Numbered from the stretch's first letter, positions 1-7,644 are shown. The stretch: 14,840 nt of DNA from Geobacter sp. UBA5608 (GCA_002424705.1 DIKW01000064.1:1-14840), one strand, 5' to 3'. The notes: generated from the sequence alone by a model not told the origin. Numbers and translations are program-made.

Positions 1-16
1 AGGGTCAAGGGGCAGC

Positions 17-1285
17 TTAGGCGCGGCGCTGGTCCTGGACGATGCTGTTGCGCCAGTTGAAGGCATCCAGCTGGGCCGACAGCAACTGTTCAAAGGTGAT
101 GCCGCTCTGTTCGAGGATATCCTGCACTGCGACGAAGTCGGTCTTTTCCAGTTTTTCGGTTAACAGCAGCAGTTGTCCCAGCGGGCCTTCACGCCGCAGC
201 AAGGCGGCAGCCACCTCGTCGCTCAGGTTCAGGCTGTTGACCACCTCTTCCATGTCGGTCTCGAACAGTACATCCAACAACGACAGGATACCGGCCATGA
301 AGGCCGCTTCCACCACATCGCTGGTGCGGGGCAGACCGCTGCGCCGCATGGTCAGGATCTCCATCAGGCGGCCGCGAACGGCGGCCATCTCCAACAGGGG
401 CGAGTTGAGCCCCCGCTCGTCCTTGCCGGCAAACAGGGCCAGCTGCACCCAGCGCCGCAGATGGTTGATGCCCAGCATCATGATGGCGTGGCGCAGGTTT
501 TTGATCTTCTCACGCATGCCGAACATGACCGAGTTGACCAGTTTCAGCAGGTTGAAGGTCAGGGTCGGGTTCTCGCGGAAGGTCTCTTCCACCTCGTTGA
601 TGTCCCAATCGGCGTTCAACTGCTTGAGCAGTTTCATCATCGCCAGACCGGAAGGATCGATCCGTTTCTTGTTCAGCACCACCGGCCGCTCGAAGAAGTA
701 GCCCTGAAACAGCTCGAAACCGTACTTGACGCACTGGTTGAACTGCTCGATGGTCTCCACCCGTTCGGCCAGCAGCCTGACCGGGAACTTGCGCAGCTCG
801 GCCGCGATCTTGGGCAGTTCTTCAGGATCGGTCTCCATCAGATCGACCTTGATGATATCGACGAACTTGTAGAAGGCGGCGTGGTCGGGGGAGTAGACGT
901 GGTCGTCCAGGGCGATCTGAAACCCCTGGGCCTTGAGTTGTTGGCAGCGCAGCCGGACATTGTCGTCCAGCTCGATGTTTTCGAGGATCTCCAGCACCGA
1001 CTGCTCGATCGGCAGCAGTTCCAGTATCTCGGAATGGAGCACCCCGGCGGTGATGTTCAGGAATCCGAACTTGTCCCCCAGCACCTCCTGAAAGCCGAAT
1101 TCCGACAGGGCGCTGGCGATCACCGAGGCCGAGGCCTGGGCCTGGCTCTCAAACTGGGCGGTCTGGTGGTGGCCGGCTGCCCGGAACAGCAGCTCGTAGC
1201 CCACAATCTCCTGATTGAGGTCAAGGATCGGCTGTCGGCCGATAAAGAAGCGCAGATCCTGATCCTGTCCTGTGGGTGCCGCCAT
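17..1285 (-). CDS. EAL-HDOD signalling protein (YuxH-like), EAL domain probably weak or inactive
   Basis: A two-domain regulator of 422 residues. The EAL half (about 10-205) reads YELLFR (30-35) instead of EAL. It keeps Asn77, Glu102, Asp127/Asp128, Lys146, Glu174 and Gln194 at plausible metal- and substrate-binding positions, but has DDHVYS (127-132) where active cyclic-di-GMP phosphodiesterases have DDFG-x-G. This points to c-di-GMP binding or protein interaction more than hydrolysis. The HDOD half (about 212-405) shows FNLLKLVNSVMFG (244-256) and AIMMLGINHLRRWV (267-280), typical of the YuxH/COG3434 group. AGGA lies 7 nt before the ATG. It follows cheB after 92 nt with no clear terminator or strong promoter between, so it may be co-transcribed. 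A link between chemosensory signalling and c-di-GMP is inference. Confidence 0.92.
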   Translation of the reverse strand: MAAPTGQDQDLRFFIGRQPILDLNQEIVGYELLFRAAGHHQTAQFESQAQASASVIASALSEFGFQEVLGDKFGFLNITAGVLHSEILELLPIEQSVLEILENIELDDNVRLRCQQLKAQGFQIALDDHVYSPDHAAFYKFVDIIKVDLMETDPEELPKIAAELRKFPVRLLAERVETIEQFNQCVKYGFELFQGYFFERPVVLNKKRIDPSGLAMMKLLKQLNADWDINEVEETFRENPTLTFNLLKLVNSVMFGMREKIKNLRHAIMMLGINHLRRWVQLALFAGKDERGLNSPLLEMAAVRGRLMEILTMRRSGLPRTSDVVEAAFMAGILSLLDVLFETDMEEVVNSLNLSDEVAAALLRREGPLGQLLLLTEKLEKTDFVAVQDILEQSGITFEQLLSAQLDAFNWRNSIVQDQRRA

Positions 1286-1377
1286 GCGCGTGTCCTGGGT
1301 TGAAAGTTTGTATACGTGTATGGCTGCTGTAGCACACCGGCTGTTGCCCGGTCAAGCCACCCCTGCCTTACGATCCT

Positions 1378-2442
1378 TTAAGCAGACTGCTTGAGCACCT
1401 CAGCGGCGATCCGCTCCAGTGAGACCACCTTATCCACGCCGCCCTGTTTGATCGCCTCGTGGGGCATGCCGAACACCACGCAGCTGGCCTCATCCTGGGC
1501 GATGGTAAAGGCGCCGGCGTCATGCATCTCCTTCATCCCCTTGGCGCCGTCATCCCCCATGCCGGTCATGATCACCCCGACGATGTTCTTGCCGCCGTAG
1601 CGGGCAGCCGAGCGGAACAGCACATCCACCGACGGACGGTGGCGGGAGACCAGCGGGCCGTCTTTTACCTCTACGTAGTAGCGGGCACCACTGCGCTTGA
1701 GCAGGGTGTGTTTGTTGCCCGGTGCGATCAGGGCCCGTCCCCGCACCACGGTGTCGTTGTCGGCCGCCTCTTTCACCGTCACCTTGCAGGTGCTGTCCAA
1801 CCGTTTGGCAAAGGCGGCGGTGAAGTTTTCCGGCATATGCTGCACGATCACGATGCCGGGCGTATCCTCCGGCAGCATCTCCAGAAAGAGCTTCAGCGCC
1901 TCGGTGCCGCCGGTGGAGGCGCCCACCACCACCACCTTTTCGGTGGTCTGTATCATGGCATGGGATGTGGGCTTGGGCATAATTACATCGGCGGTCAGCT
2001 TAGGGGTCACCTGGTGGTGTGGTGTGAGCCGCTGCACCCTGGCCGAGGCGGCAGCCTTGATGGTGTCACAGATCTGGATGCGGGACTCCTCGATGAACTG
2101 CTTGGTACCCATCTTGGGTTTGGTGATGATATCCACCGCCCCGTACTCCAGGGCCTTCAATGCGGTTTCACTGCCCATGTCGGCCAGGCTGGAGCACATC
2201 ACCACCGGAATTGGATGCTGGCTCATGATCTTCTGCAGGAAGGTCAGGCCGTCCATCTTCGGCATCTCTACATCCAGGGTAATCACATCCGGTACGACGG
2301 ACTTCATCCGCTCGGCGGCCAGAAAGGGGTCGGCGGCGGTGGCAATCACCTCGATATGGGGGTCTGAGTTGAGGATGTCGCTTAAGGTCTGGCGCACCAC
2401 CGATGAATCATCGACCACCAGCACCTTTATCTTGTTCGTCAT
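1378..2442 (-). CDS. cheB: Protein-glutamate methylesterase CheB
   Basis: A standard two-domain CheB of 354 residues. The N-terminal receiver has Asp11/Asp12, phosphoacceptor Asp57 (TLDVEMPKMDG) and Lys109 (TKPK). A linker of about 50 residues joins it to the methylesterase domain with Ser176 (GASTGG), His202 (QHMP) and the catalytic Asp in GMGDDG (294-299). It removes methyl groups from receptors when phosphorylated by CheA, opposing CheR. AGAGGT lies 7-8 nt before the ATG. The linker does not show an obvious pentapeptide-binding feature by eye. It is the last classical chemotaxis gene of the unit and is followed after 92 nt by the EAL-HDOD gene. Confidence 0.97.
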   Translation of the reverse strand: MTNKIKVLVVDDSSVVRQTLSDILNSDPHIEVIATAADPFLAAERMKSVVPDVITLDVEMPKMDGLTFLQKIMSQHPIPVVMCSSLADMGSETALKALEYGAVDIITKPKMGTKQFIEESRIQICDTIKAAASARVQRLTPHHQVTPKLTADVIMPKPTSHAMIQTTEKVVVVGASTGGTEALKLFLEMLPEDTPGIVIVQHMPENFTAAFAKRLDSTCKVTVKEAADNDTVVRGRALIAPGNKHTLLKRSGARYYVEVKDGPLVSRHRPSVDVLFRSAARYGGKNIVGVIMTGMGDDGAKGMKEMHDAGAFTIAQDEASCVVFGMPHEAIKQGGVDKVVSLERIAAEVLKQSA

Positions 2443-2454
2443 CTGTGCGACCTC

Positions 2455-2949
2455 TTAGTGGATATCGTTCAGCGTGTTGTTACGAACCTTGCGGATGAAT
2501 ACCTCGCCGCTACCGGAGTTGAAGAACAACACGCGGCCCCGCAGTCCGCCGGTGTCATCGGCAAGCAGCCTCAGTTTAAGGTTTTTCAGCAGTTCCCGGG
2601 CGCGTGCCAGATTCTGTTCGCCTACGGTCAGTTGTTGTGAAGCCGGCACTCCCAGCACCCGGCTGCCGCCGAACAGCTTGGCCTCCAGTAACGTGCGGCT
2701 GGCGCCTAACCGTAGCATCCGGTCAAGAAGCAACGTGATGGCTCCATCCACGTGGCGCTCCGCTTCTTCCGGCTTGCCGGTGGGGAGCAGGGCGTGGCAG
2801 ATACCGCCAAACCCCTCACGTCGATCAAACAGGGTCACTGATACGCAGGAACCGAGGATGGTCTGGACCAGGGCCGGCTGCTTGTCAACGAACAGTTCTC
2901 CCGGCTGCAGGTAGATCTGACGGAGCTCAAGCTGCCTGAAACGTTTCAT
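2455..2949 (-). CDS. cheD: Chemoreceptor glutamine deamidase CheD (second copy)
   Basis: A second CheD of 164 residues, clearly divergent from the first. It keeps Cys35 (TILGSCVSVTL), His52 (GICHALLP), Thr30 and the KLFGGSRVLG segment (91-100), so catalysis looks possible. It has a longer basic N-terminus (MKRFRQLELRQIYL) and a different C-terminal strand (GEVFIRKVRNNTLNDIH). Its ATG overlaps the cheR stop codon by ATGA, and its stop is 12 nt before cheB, so it is made together with both methylation enzymes. The two copies may differ in receptor specificity, or one may have a regulatory role. In systems with CheC, CheD activity is tuned by that protein, which is absent here. Confidence 0.96.
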   Translation of the reverse strand: MKRFRQLELRQIYLQPGELFVDKQPALVQTILGSCVSVTLFDRREGFGGICHALLPTGKPEEAERHVDGAITLLLDRMLRLGASRTLLEAKLFGGSRVLGVPASQQLTVGEQNLARARELLKNLKLRLLADDTGGLRGRVLFFNSGSGEVFIRKVRNNTLNDIH

Positions 2950-3809
2950 GCCTTGCGATACACTGTGGGACCAACCGGCTGGAACGGCACATCCAGGCCG
3001 TTCAAGGTTTCGGAATGGCCCAGGAACAGAAAACCACCCGGCGCAAGACGGCGGTGAAACTTCTGCATCAGGCGGGCCTGGGTCGGTTTATCGAAATAGA
3101 TGATCACGTTACGGCAGAAGATCACGTCCTGGGGTTCCCTGATCCCCAGTTCATCATCCATCAGGTTGATTCGATGAAAATGCACCTGATTGCGCAGTTC
3201 GCCGCAGATGCGGACCAAGCCCTTTTTTTTATCTTTGCTGCGCAGCAGATATTTTTGTTTAAAGGCAAGCGAGATGGTGTCAACCCGATCTTCTGGATAG
3301 ATGGCGGCCTTGGCGGTCTTCAGCACCCGGGTACAGATATCGGAGGCGGTGATGGTGAAGCGGAAACCGGGATGGGCCTGGGCATACTCGTACAACACCA
3401 TGGCCATGGTGTAGGGCTCTTCACCGGTAGAACAGCCGGCGCTCCAGATCTTGAACGGGGCGCGCAGCGCACTGCCTTCGCGCCCGTGGCGCAGATTGGG
3501 CAGCACCTGCCTGACCAGAAAATCAAAGTGCTGCGGCTCGCGGAAAAAGTCGGTCTTGTTGGTGGTGACCACATCCACCAGGTGCACCATCTCCTGACGT
3601 TGGCCTTCCAGGCTGAAGACAAAATCGGCATACTCCTCAAAGCTATGCATCCCTAAGGCCTTCAACCGCTTCTGCAGCCGGGCCTCCAGCATGGTTTTTT
3701 TGACCGGCGGAATCTTGATGCCGGCTTCATCGTAAATCAGTGCGCTGAAACGCTCAAATTCGTGTTGGCGCATGATATTCAGGCTTGGCGTCAGCTCTAT
3801 CTTGGTCAT
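2946..3809 (-). CDS. cheR: Chemotaxis protein methyltransferase CheR
   Basis: A full-length (287 residues) SAM-dependent methyltransferase that methylates glutamates on receptors. It has an N-terminal helical domain (about 10-80), NKTDFFREPQHF (84-95), the SAM-binding SAGCSTGEEPY (123-133), ASDI (155-158), CRNVIIYF (232-239) and GHSE (264-267). The beta-subdomain (about 187-214) appears the same length as that of enterobacterial CheR, which is compatible with binding the pentapeptide tails of the two receptors here; this comparison is from memory. The start has AGGA 7 nt upstream. Its stop overlaps the start of the second cheD (ATGA), showing tight coupling. Confidence 0.97.
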   Translation of the reverse strand: MTKIELTPSLNIMRQHEFERFSALIYDEAGIKIPPVKKTMLEARLQKRLKALGMHSFEEYADFVFSLEGQRQEMVHLVDVVTTNKTDFFREPQHFDFLVRQVLPNLRHGREGSALRAPFKIWSAGCSTGEEPYTMAMVLYEYAQAHPGFRFTITASDICTRVLKTAKAAIYPEDRVDTISLAFKQKYLLRSKDKKKGLVRICGELRNQVHFHRINLMDDELGIREPQDVIFCRNVIIYFDKPTQARLMQKFHRRLAPGGFLFLGHSETLNGLDVPFQPVGPTVYRKA

Positions 3810-3854
3810 GGTTGCATCCTAGCATATTCTGGGCTGCTGTAAGGGCGTTGTTGA

Positions 3855-4328
3855 TCAGGCCTTGCTCTTGTCGGTTCCCACCAACACAACACCGGTCAGG
3901 GTATTCATGATTACCTTGCGTCCCAGGCGTCCTCCCAGGTCGGCCGCAACCACCGCTATCTTCCATTCATCCAGGGTTTGCAGGGCCAGGGCTGCATTGC
4001 GATCGCCAATCATAAAGGCCTCGTTACCGGTGCCGGTGATGTTGGCCCCGCCAAACAGCTTGGCCACCAGGTACTCTCTGCGGCAGCCTAGCTGCAGCAC
4101 CCGTTCTAGCAATTTTTCCATGGCGATGCTGCCGTATTTGGGGGTGGCCAGCCCCTCACCATTCCAGAGCGGCAGCATGAAGTGGTTCATGCCGCCGCCG
4201 CCATAGACCTTGTCCCACAGGCAGACCGCCACACAGGAGCCCAGTACGGTGGTGATCCGGCACTCTTCACGCGAAGCATAAAGTGTGCCTGGAAAGAGAA
4301 AGTATTTGTCAGATTCCTGCTCGCTCAT
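3855..4328 (-). CDS. cheD: Chemoreceptor glutamine deamidase CheD (first copy)
   Basis: A 157-residue CheD. The family's catalytic Cys and His are Cys32 (TVLGSCVAVCL) and His49 (GGMNHFMLP), with Thr26/Thr27 upstream as the third active-site residue candidate. The conserved KLFGGANI (90-97) and IGDRNAA (107-113) are also present. CheD deamidates receptor glutamines to methyl-accepting glutamates; in systems with CheC it also binds that phosphatase, but no cheC lies here. The start at 4328 has only a weak ribosome binding site and lies 9 nt after the kinase-like gene, so translation may be coupled. It lies 45 nt before cheR. A second, divergent CheD sits on the other side of cheR. Confidence 0.96.
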   Translation of the reverse strand: MSEQESDKYFLFPGTLYASREECRITTVLGSCVAVCLWDKVYGGGGMNHFMLPLWNGEGLATPKYGSIAMEKLLERVLQLGCRREYLVAKLFGGANITGTGNEAFMIGDRNAALALQTLDEWKIAVVAADLGGRLGRKVIMNTLTGVVLVGTDKSKA

Positions 4329-4337
4329 ACCGTGCGA

Positions 4338-5240
4338 TCATACCTGTTCCGGTTCTTGATCAAACAGGAACAGGTTGCTGCCGACACCATAGGTCTCTGT
4401 TCCTGCCTCGGTCTCTAATTCGGGGAGCCATACCGTAAAGGTGCTCCCGCTTTGCGGTTGGGAGGTTATCTCAATCCTGCCGCCCAGCAGATCCACCAGC
4501 GACCTGACTACGCACAGGCCCAAACCGTGGCCAAGATGGGTCCGGGTGCTGCCGGTGTCGAGCTGGCTGAAACGAGCAAAAATCTTGGGAATGTCTTCCT
4601 CCAGGATGCCGATACCGGTGTCCACCACCTGTACCTGCAGACCATCGTTCAGGCTGACAATCGTCACCGTGACCGCGCCGCCCGGTTTGTTGAACTTGAT
4701 GGCATTGGAGACCAGGTTCGCCATGATCAGGGCCAGTTTTTCCGAATCACAGACGACCAGGGGGGCGGGGCTGCCGTCCTGACTGAGCACAGACCCGTTG
4801 AGGCTGACCTTGGCATGGGCTGCCAGCGGTTGAAAGTCTTCCAGCGTGTCTTTCAGCAGACTTTCGGGTGCAACTTTGGTCGGGCACGGATGGCTGGTGC
4901 CGGCTTCCAGCTCGGCGGCCATAAAGATATTACGCAGTTGAAAGACCAGATTGAGCGCCTCATGGTGAATCAGCGTGGCCAGCCGTGCTACGTCCGGCGA
5001 TTGTGCTGCCTGAGCCATGATCTGGCTGGACAGCACCAGCAGGCCACCCATCGGGTCGCTGATCTCGTTGCGGATGTTCGACAGGAAGTTGCTCTTGAGC
5101 CGTTCGGATTGTTCCAGCTTCTGGTTCACCTCCCTCAGGCGCAGGGTGACGGTGGTCAGATCGCTGAAGGCCTTGCGGCTCCGCTCGAAACGGAGCTGCA
5201 GCTCTTCCATCAATTCCTGGTCGGTCATGGTGTGTGACAT
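4338..5240 (-). CDS. Histidine-kinase-like protein with Asn in place of the phosphorylatable His
   Basis: A soluble 300-residue protein of sensor-kinase type with no transmembrane or sensor domain. An N-terminal coiled coil (about 10-50) leads into a HisKA-like helix pair. The H-box reads FLSNIRNEISDP (52-63), with Asn58 (codon AAC) where the catalytic His is expected. The ATPase domain looks intact: N box NLVSNAIKFN (175-184), G1 DTGIG (207-211), F box FARF (221-224) and G2 GHGLGL (237-242). His92/His93 lie in the second DHp helix but not at the usual site. The tail ends with SNLFLF (288-293) followed by DQEPEQV. It may bind ATP and act as an allosteric partner, a phosphatase, or a kinase in trans, but probably cannot autophosphorylate normally. 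The ATG at 5240 has AAGGA 11 nt upstream. Its stop is 9 nt before cheD. Confidence 0.9.
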   Translation of the reverse strand: MSHTMTDQELMEELQLRFERSRKAFSDLTTVTLRLREVNQKLEQSERLKSNFLSNIRNEISDPMGGLLVLSSQIMAQAAQSPDVARLATLIHHEALNLVFQLRNIFMAAELEAGTSHPCPTKVAPESLLKDTLEDFQPLAAHAKVSLNGSVLSQDGSPAPLVVCDSEKLALIMANLVSNAIKFNKPGGAVTVTIVSLNDGLQVQVVDTGIGILEEDIPKIFARFSQLDTGSTRTHLGHGLGLCVVRSLVDLLGGRIEITSQPQSGSTFTVWLPELETEAGTETYGVGSNLFLFDQEPEQV

Positions 5241-5267
5241 GGTGAATGGCGTCCTTTAGCGGTAGAA

Positions 5268-5301
5268 ACGTAAACAGGGCCCAGGAAACCTGAGCCCTGT
5301 T
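5268..5301 (-). terminator. Hairpin between cheW and the kinase-like gene (partial terminator or mRNA stabiliser)
   Basis: A 13-bp stem (5289-5301 with 5273-5285, one G-U pair) closed by a 3-nt loop lies 12 nt after the cheW stop. Only a weak T-rich stretch follows on the minus strand (TTTACGTTTC), and no convincing promoter precedes the next gene. It may therefore reduce downstream expression or protect the 3' end of mcp-cheW mRNA instead of fully terminating. Confidence 0.5.
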
Positions 5302-5313
5302 CGGGAGGTCTGA

Positions 5314-5808
5314 TTATGGAGCCGAGCCGGTACTCAAGGCAACGGCGGCTATATCTCCTTCGCTGAATACCTTGTCGATGTCGAGGATCATCACGAAGTC
5401 TCCTTCATGCTTGCCCATCCCCTTGATGAAGTTGGTGTTGAGCCGGGTGCCGATGTGGGGGGCCGGTTCGATCTGTTCCGGTTCCATCTCCACCACCTCC
5501 TGCACCGAGTCGGCCAGGGCTCCCAGTACGCTGGTTTCACCCTCCATGTTCACCTCAACCACAATGATGCAGGTGTTGACGGTCTGTTCCGTGGCCGACA
5601 TGCCGAACTTGAGCCGCATGTCGATCACCGGCACCACGCTGCCCCGCAGGTTGATCACCCCCCGCATGAATTCCGGGGTCTGGGGGATTTTGGTGACCGT
5701 GTTGTATTCCAGAATCTCCCGCACCTTGGCCACATCGAGGGCAAACACCTCTTCATCGAGCTTGAAGGTCAGGTACTGAACGGTTTCGGTAATGCTGTTC
5801 ACGCTCAT
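5314..5808 (-). CDS. cheW: Chemotaxis coupling protein CheW
   Basis: A single CheW domain of 164 residues that links receptors to the P5 domain of CheA. Visible motifs are YLTFKLDEEVFALDV (12-26), the IPQTPEFMRGVINLRG turn (41-56) with Arg55 at the conserved NLRG position, and the C-terminal KGMGKHEGDFVMILDIDKVF (129-148), typical of the family. It starts 9 nt after the MCP stop codon, and its AGGAGG overlaps that stop, which suggests translational coupling to the receptor. It is the only stand-alone CheW in the window, so both receptors probably share it. A stable hairpin follows it. Confidence 0.97.
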   Translation of the reverse strand: MSVNSITETVQYLTFKLDEEVFALDVAKVREILEYNTVTKIPQTPEFMRGVINLRGSVVPVIDMRLKFGMSATEQTVNTCIIVVEVNMEGETSVLGALADSVQEVVEMEPEQIEPAPHIGTRLNTNFIKGMGKHEGDFVMILDIDKVFSEGDIAAVALSTGSAP

Positions 5809-5817
5809 AGTGACCTC

Positions 5818-7491
5818 CTAGAATTTTTCGAACTCGTCGTCAAGGTGGTCCGCCCCGGCATGGCTCAGGTCAAGATCAACACCGCCGGTGGGGGTGCGTT
5901 TGGCCGGTGCGCCGGCCTTGATGGTGGTGGCATGGGCGATCTGCAGCTTCTTGGCTGCTTTACGTTGTGTTTGCGATTTGCCGCCCAGGTCCAGCTTGAA
6001 GAAGGAGATGGCGTCTTTGAGCTGTTCTGCCTGGCTCGACAGCTCCTCAGAGGTTGAGGCCATCTCTTCCGAGGCCGAGGCGTTCTGCTGGATGACCTGA
6101 TCCAGTTGCTGAATCGCCTTGTTGATCTGATCGGCGCCGGTATCCTGTTCCTTGCTGGAGGCGGTGATCTCCTGCACCAGCTCGGCGGTTTTCTGGATAT
6201 CCGGCAGCATCTTCTCCAGCATGTCGCCGGCGGTCTCGGCCACCTGCACGCTGCGGGCCGACAGCTCGCTGATCTCGCCGGCGGCCGACTGGCTGCGCTC
6301 TGCCAGTTTGCGGACTTCCGAGGCCACCACGGCAAAACCTTTGCCATGCTCACCGGCCCGGGCGGCCTCGATGGCGGCGTTCAGGGCGAGGAGATTTGTC
6401 TGCCGGGCGATCTCTTCGATGATCGAGATCTTGGTGGCGATCTCCTTCATGGCCGCCACGGTCTCCTTGACCGCCTTGCCGCCTTCCTTGGCATCGGTGG
6501 CCGACTTCATGGATATCTTCTCGGTCTGCAGGGCGTTGTCGGTGTTCTGCTTGATGCTGGAGGCCATCTCTTCCATGGAGGAGGAGACCTCTTCAGCGCT
6601 GGCCGCCTGCTCGGTGGCGCCTTGCGACATCTGCTGGGCGGTGGCCGAGAGCTGCTGGCTGCCGGCCGCCACGTTGTCGGCGGCGGATACCACATCGCCC
6701 ACCACATGCTTCAGCTTCTCCACCATATTCTTGATGGCGTCCAGCAGTTGGCCGGTCTCGTCCTTGGATTTGACGGTGACCTCCATCGTCAGGTCGCCGC
6801 CCGCCATCCTGTTGGCCACCACCACCGCCTCGTTCAGCGGCAGCACGATACCGCGGGTCAGCAGCACGGCGATCGCGATCGACAGTGCCAGGGCGATACC
6901 GCCCAGGATCAGCATCAGATTGCGCGCGTTGTTGTAGACCTCGATCGCGTCTTGGTAGCGGGCTTCGTTACGCTCCTGGTTGTGTTTCAGCAAGGCCTCA
7001 AGCTCTTCCATCATGGCCCGGTCCACCGGCGCCGCCACCTTGCTCAGGTACTCTGCCGCCTCGGCATCCTTGCCGGCCATCCCGAGCTCGATCACCTTGT
7101 TGTTATGCCCCCGCGAGGCGGCGATGGTCTCTTTGAGTTTGGCGAGGATCTCCCACGACTTGGTATCGGTCTTGTTGGTCAGCTCCTCGGTGCCCTTGAG
7201 GGCCTTGGCGTATTCTTCGCGAAAGCCGGTGATGCGCTGGAAATATTCCTGTTTCTTCTCAGAGTTGTCAGTGAGGATGATGTTGCGCATGTTGACGCCG
7301 ATGCTCAGGATGTAGTTTTCCATATGGCTGATATGGCTGATCCGCACGGCGTTGACCTTGACGATCCGATCCAGGTCCATGTTGATGTGCGACATCCCCC
7401 TGATGCCGAGCCAGATCAGTACCAGCATAATAATCAGCAGCAGTGTAAAGGCCATCCCCATCCGTTTTCCGATCTTGATGTTGCTCAGCAT
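5818..7491 (-). CDS. Methyl-accepting chemotaxis protein (four-helix-bundle sensor type)
   Basis: A complete membrane chemoreceptor of 557 residues. It has TM1 about 12-30, a helical periplasmic sensor about 31-190 consistent with a 4HB_MCP bundle, TM2 about 191-212, HAMP about 213-266, and the signalling hairpin with its tip at 362-395 (ARQTNLLALNAAIEAARAGE). Helical arms of about 114-120 residues each side of the tip suggest roughly 16-17 heptads per arm, closer to the 34H/36H receptor classes than 40H; this is a by-eye estimate. A flexible linker of about 55 residues with GVDLDL leads to the C-terminal EFEKF, an aromatic-x-x-aromatic pentapeptide suited to CheR/CheB tethering. The start has a strong AGGAGG 6 nt upstream. 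The stop codon (TAGGAGG) is part of the cheW ribosome binding site. It is first in its unit after a predicted promoter. The ligand is unknown. Confidence 0.97.
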   Translation of the reverse strand: MLSNIKIGKRMGMAFTLLLIIMLVLIWLGIRGMSHINMDLDRIVKVNAVRISHISHMENYILSIGVNMRNIILTDNSEKKQEYFQRITGFREEYAKALKGTEELTNKTDTKSWEILAKLKETIAASRGHNNKVIELGMAGKDAEAAEYLSKVAAPVDRAMMEELEALLKHNQERNEARYQDAIEVYNNARNLMLILGGIALALSIAIAVLLTRGIVLPLNEAVVVANRMAGGDLTMEVTVKSKDETGQLLDAIKNMVEKLKHVVGDVVSAADNVAAGSQQLSATAQQMSQGATEQAASAEEVSSSMEEMASSIKQNTDNALQTEKISMKSATDAKEGGKAVKETVAAMKEIATKISIIEEIARQTNLLALNAAIEAARAGEHGKGFAVVASEVRKLAERSQSAAGEISELSARSVQVAETAGDMLEKMLPDIQKTAELVQEITASSKEQDTGADQINKAIQQLDQVIQQNASASEEMASTSEELSSQAEQLKDAISFFKLDLGGKSQTQRKAAKKLQIAHATTIKAGAPAKRTPTGGVDLDLSHAGADHLDDEFEKF

Positions 7492-7586
7492 GGTTTCCTC
7501 CTGTGCGGCGTGTGGTATGAGTTTCTGCTACCTGGGTAAACTGACGCTGTATCGTGCCTGAGGGCTGATAGATCACGGTGAGGTGA

Positions 7587-7614
7587 AGTATAGCAAGGGT
7601 TTGGACCGCTGCAA
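7587..7614 (-). promoter_or_regulatory. Predicted sigma70-type promoter for the mcp-cheW unit
   Basis: Minus-strand TTGCAG (7609-7614), a 16-nt spacer and TATACT (7587-7592), preceded by TGC as an extended -10. It lies just past the cheA terminator and gives a leader of about 90 nt to the MCP start. The hexamers are close to the sigma70 consensus. No sigma28 or sigma54 pattern was found in this gap. Confidence 0.6.
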
Positions 7615-7644
7615 GGAGGCGAGCAAAAAAAGAGGGTGATACGC

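Noticed and set aside
173..1303. Long open frames on the plus strand opposite the genes, for example 173-1303 and 6106-7539.
   Set aside because: Their translations are rich in His, Gly, Gln and Leu with no domain signature, and they mirror clear minus-strand genes. They are a side effect of G+C-rich codon use.
1286..1377. A possible promoter (TATACA) and a 5-bp hairpin between cheB and the EAL-HDOD gene.
   Set aside because: No acceptable -35 element at the right distance, and the hairpin lacks a T-run. The evidence is too weak to call a promoter or terminator.
3223..3230. A run of eight A on the coding strand of cheR, containing A-AAA-AAG in the dnaX slippery-site frame.
   Set aside because: A -1 shift would hit a stop after about 22 codons and remove the rest of the methyltransferase domain, with no obvious Shine-Dalgarno or stem-loop stimulator. 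The run simply encodes three lysines.
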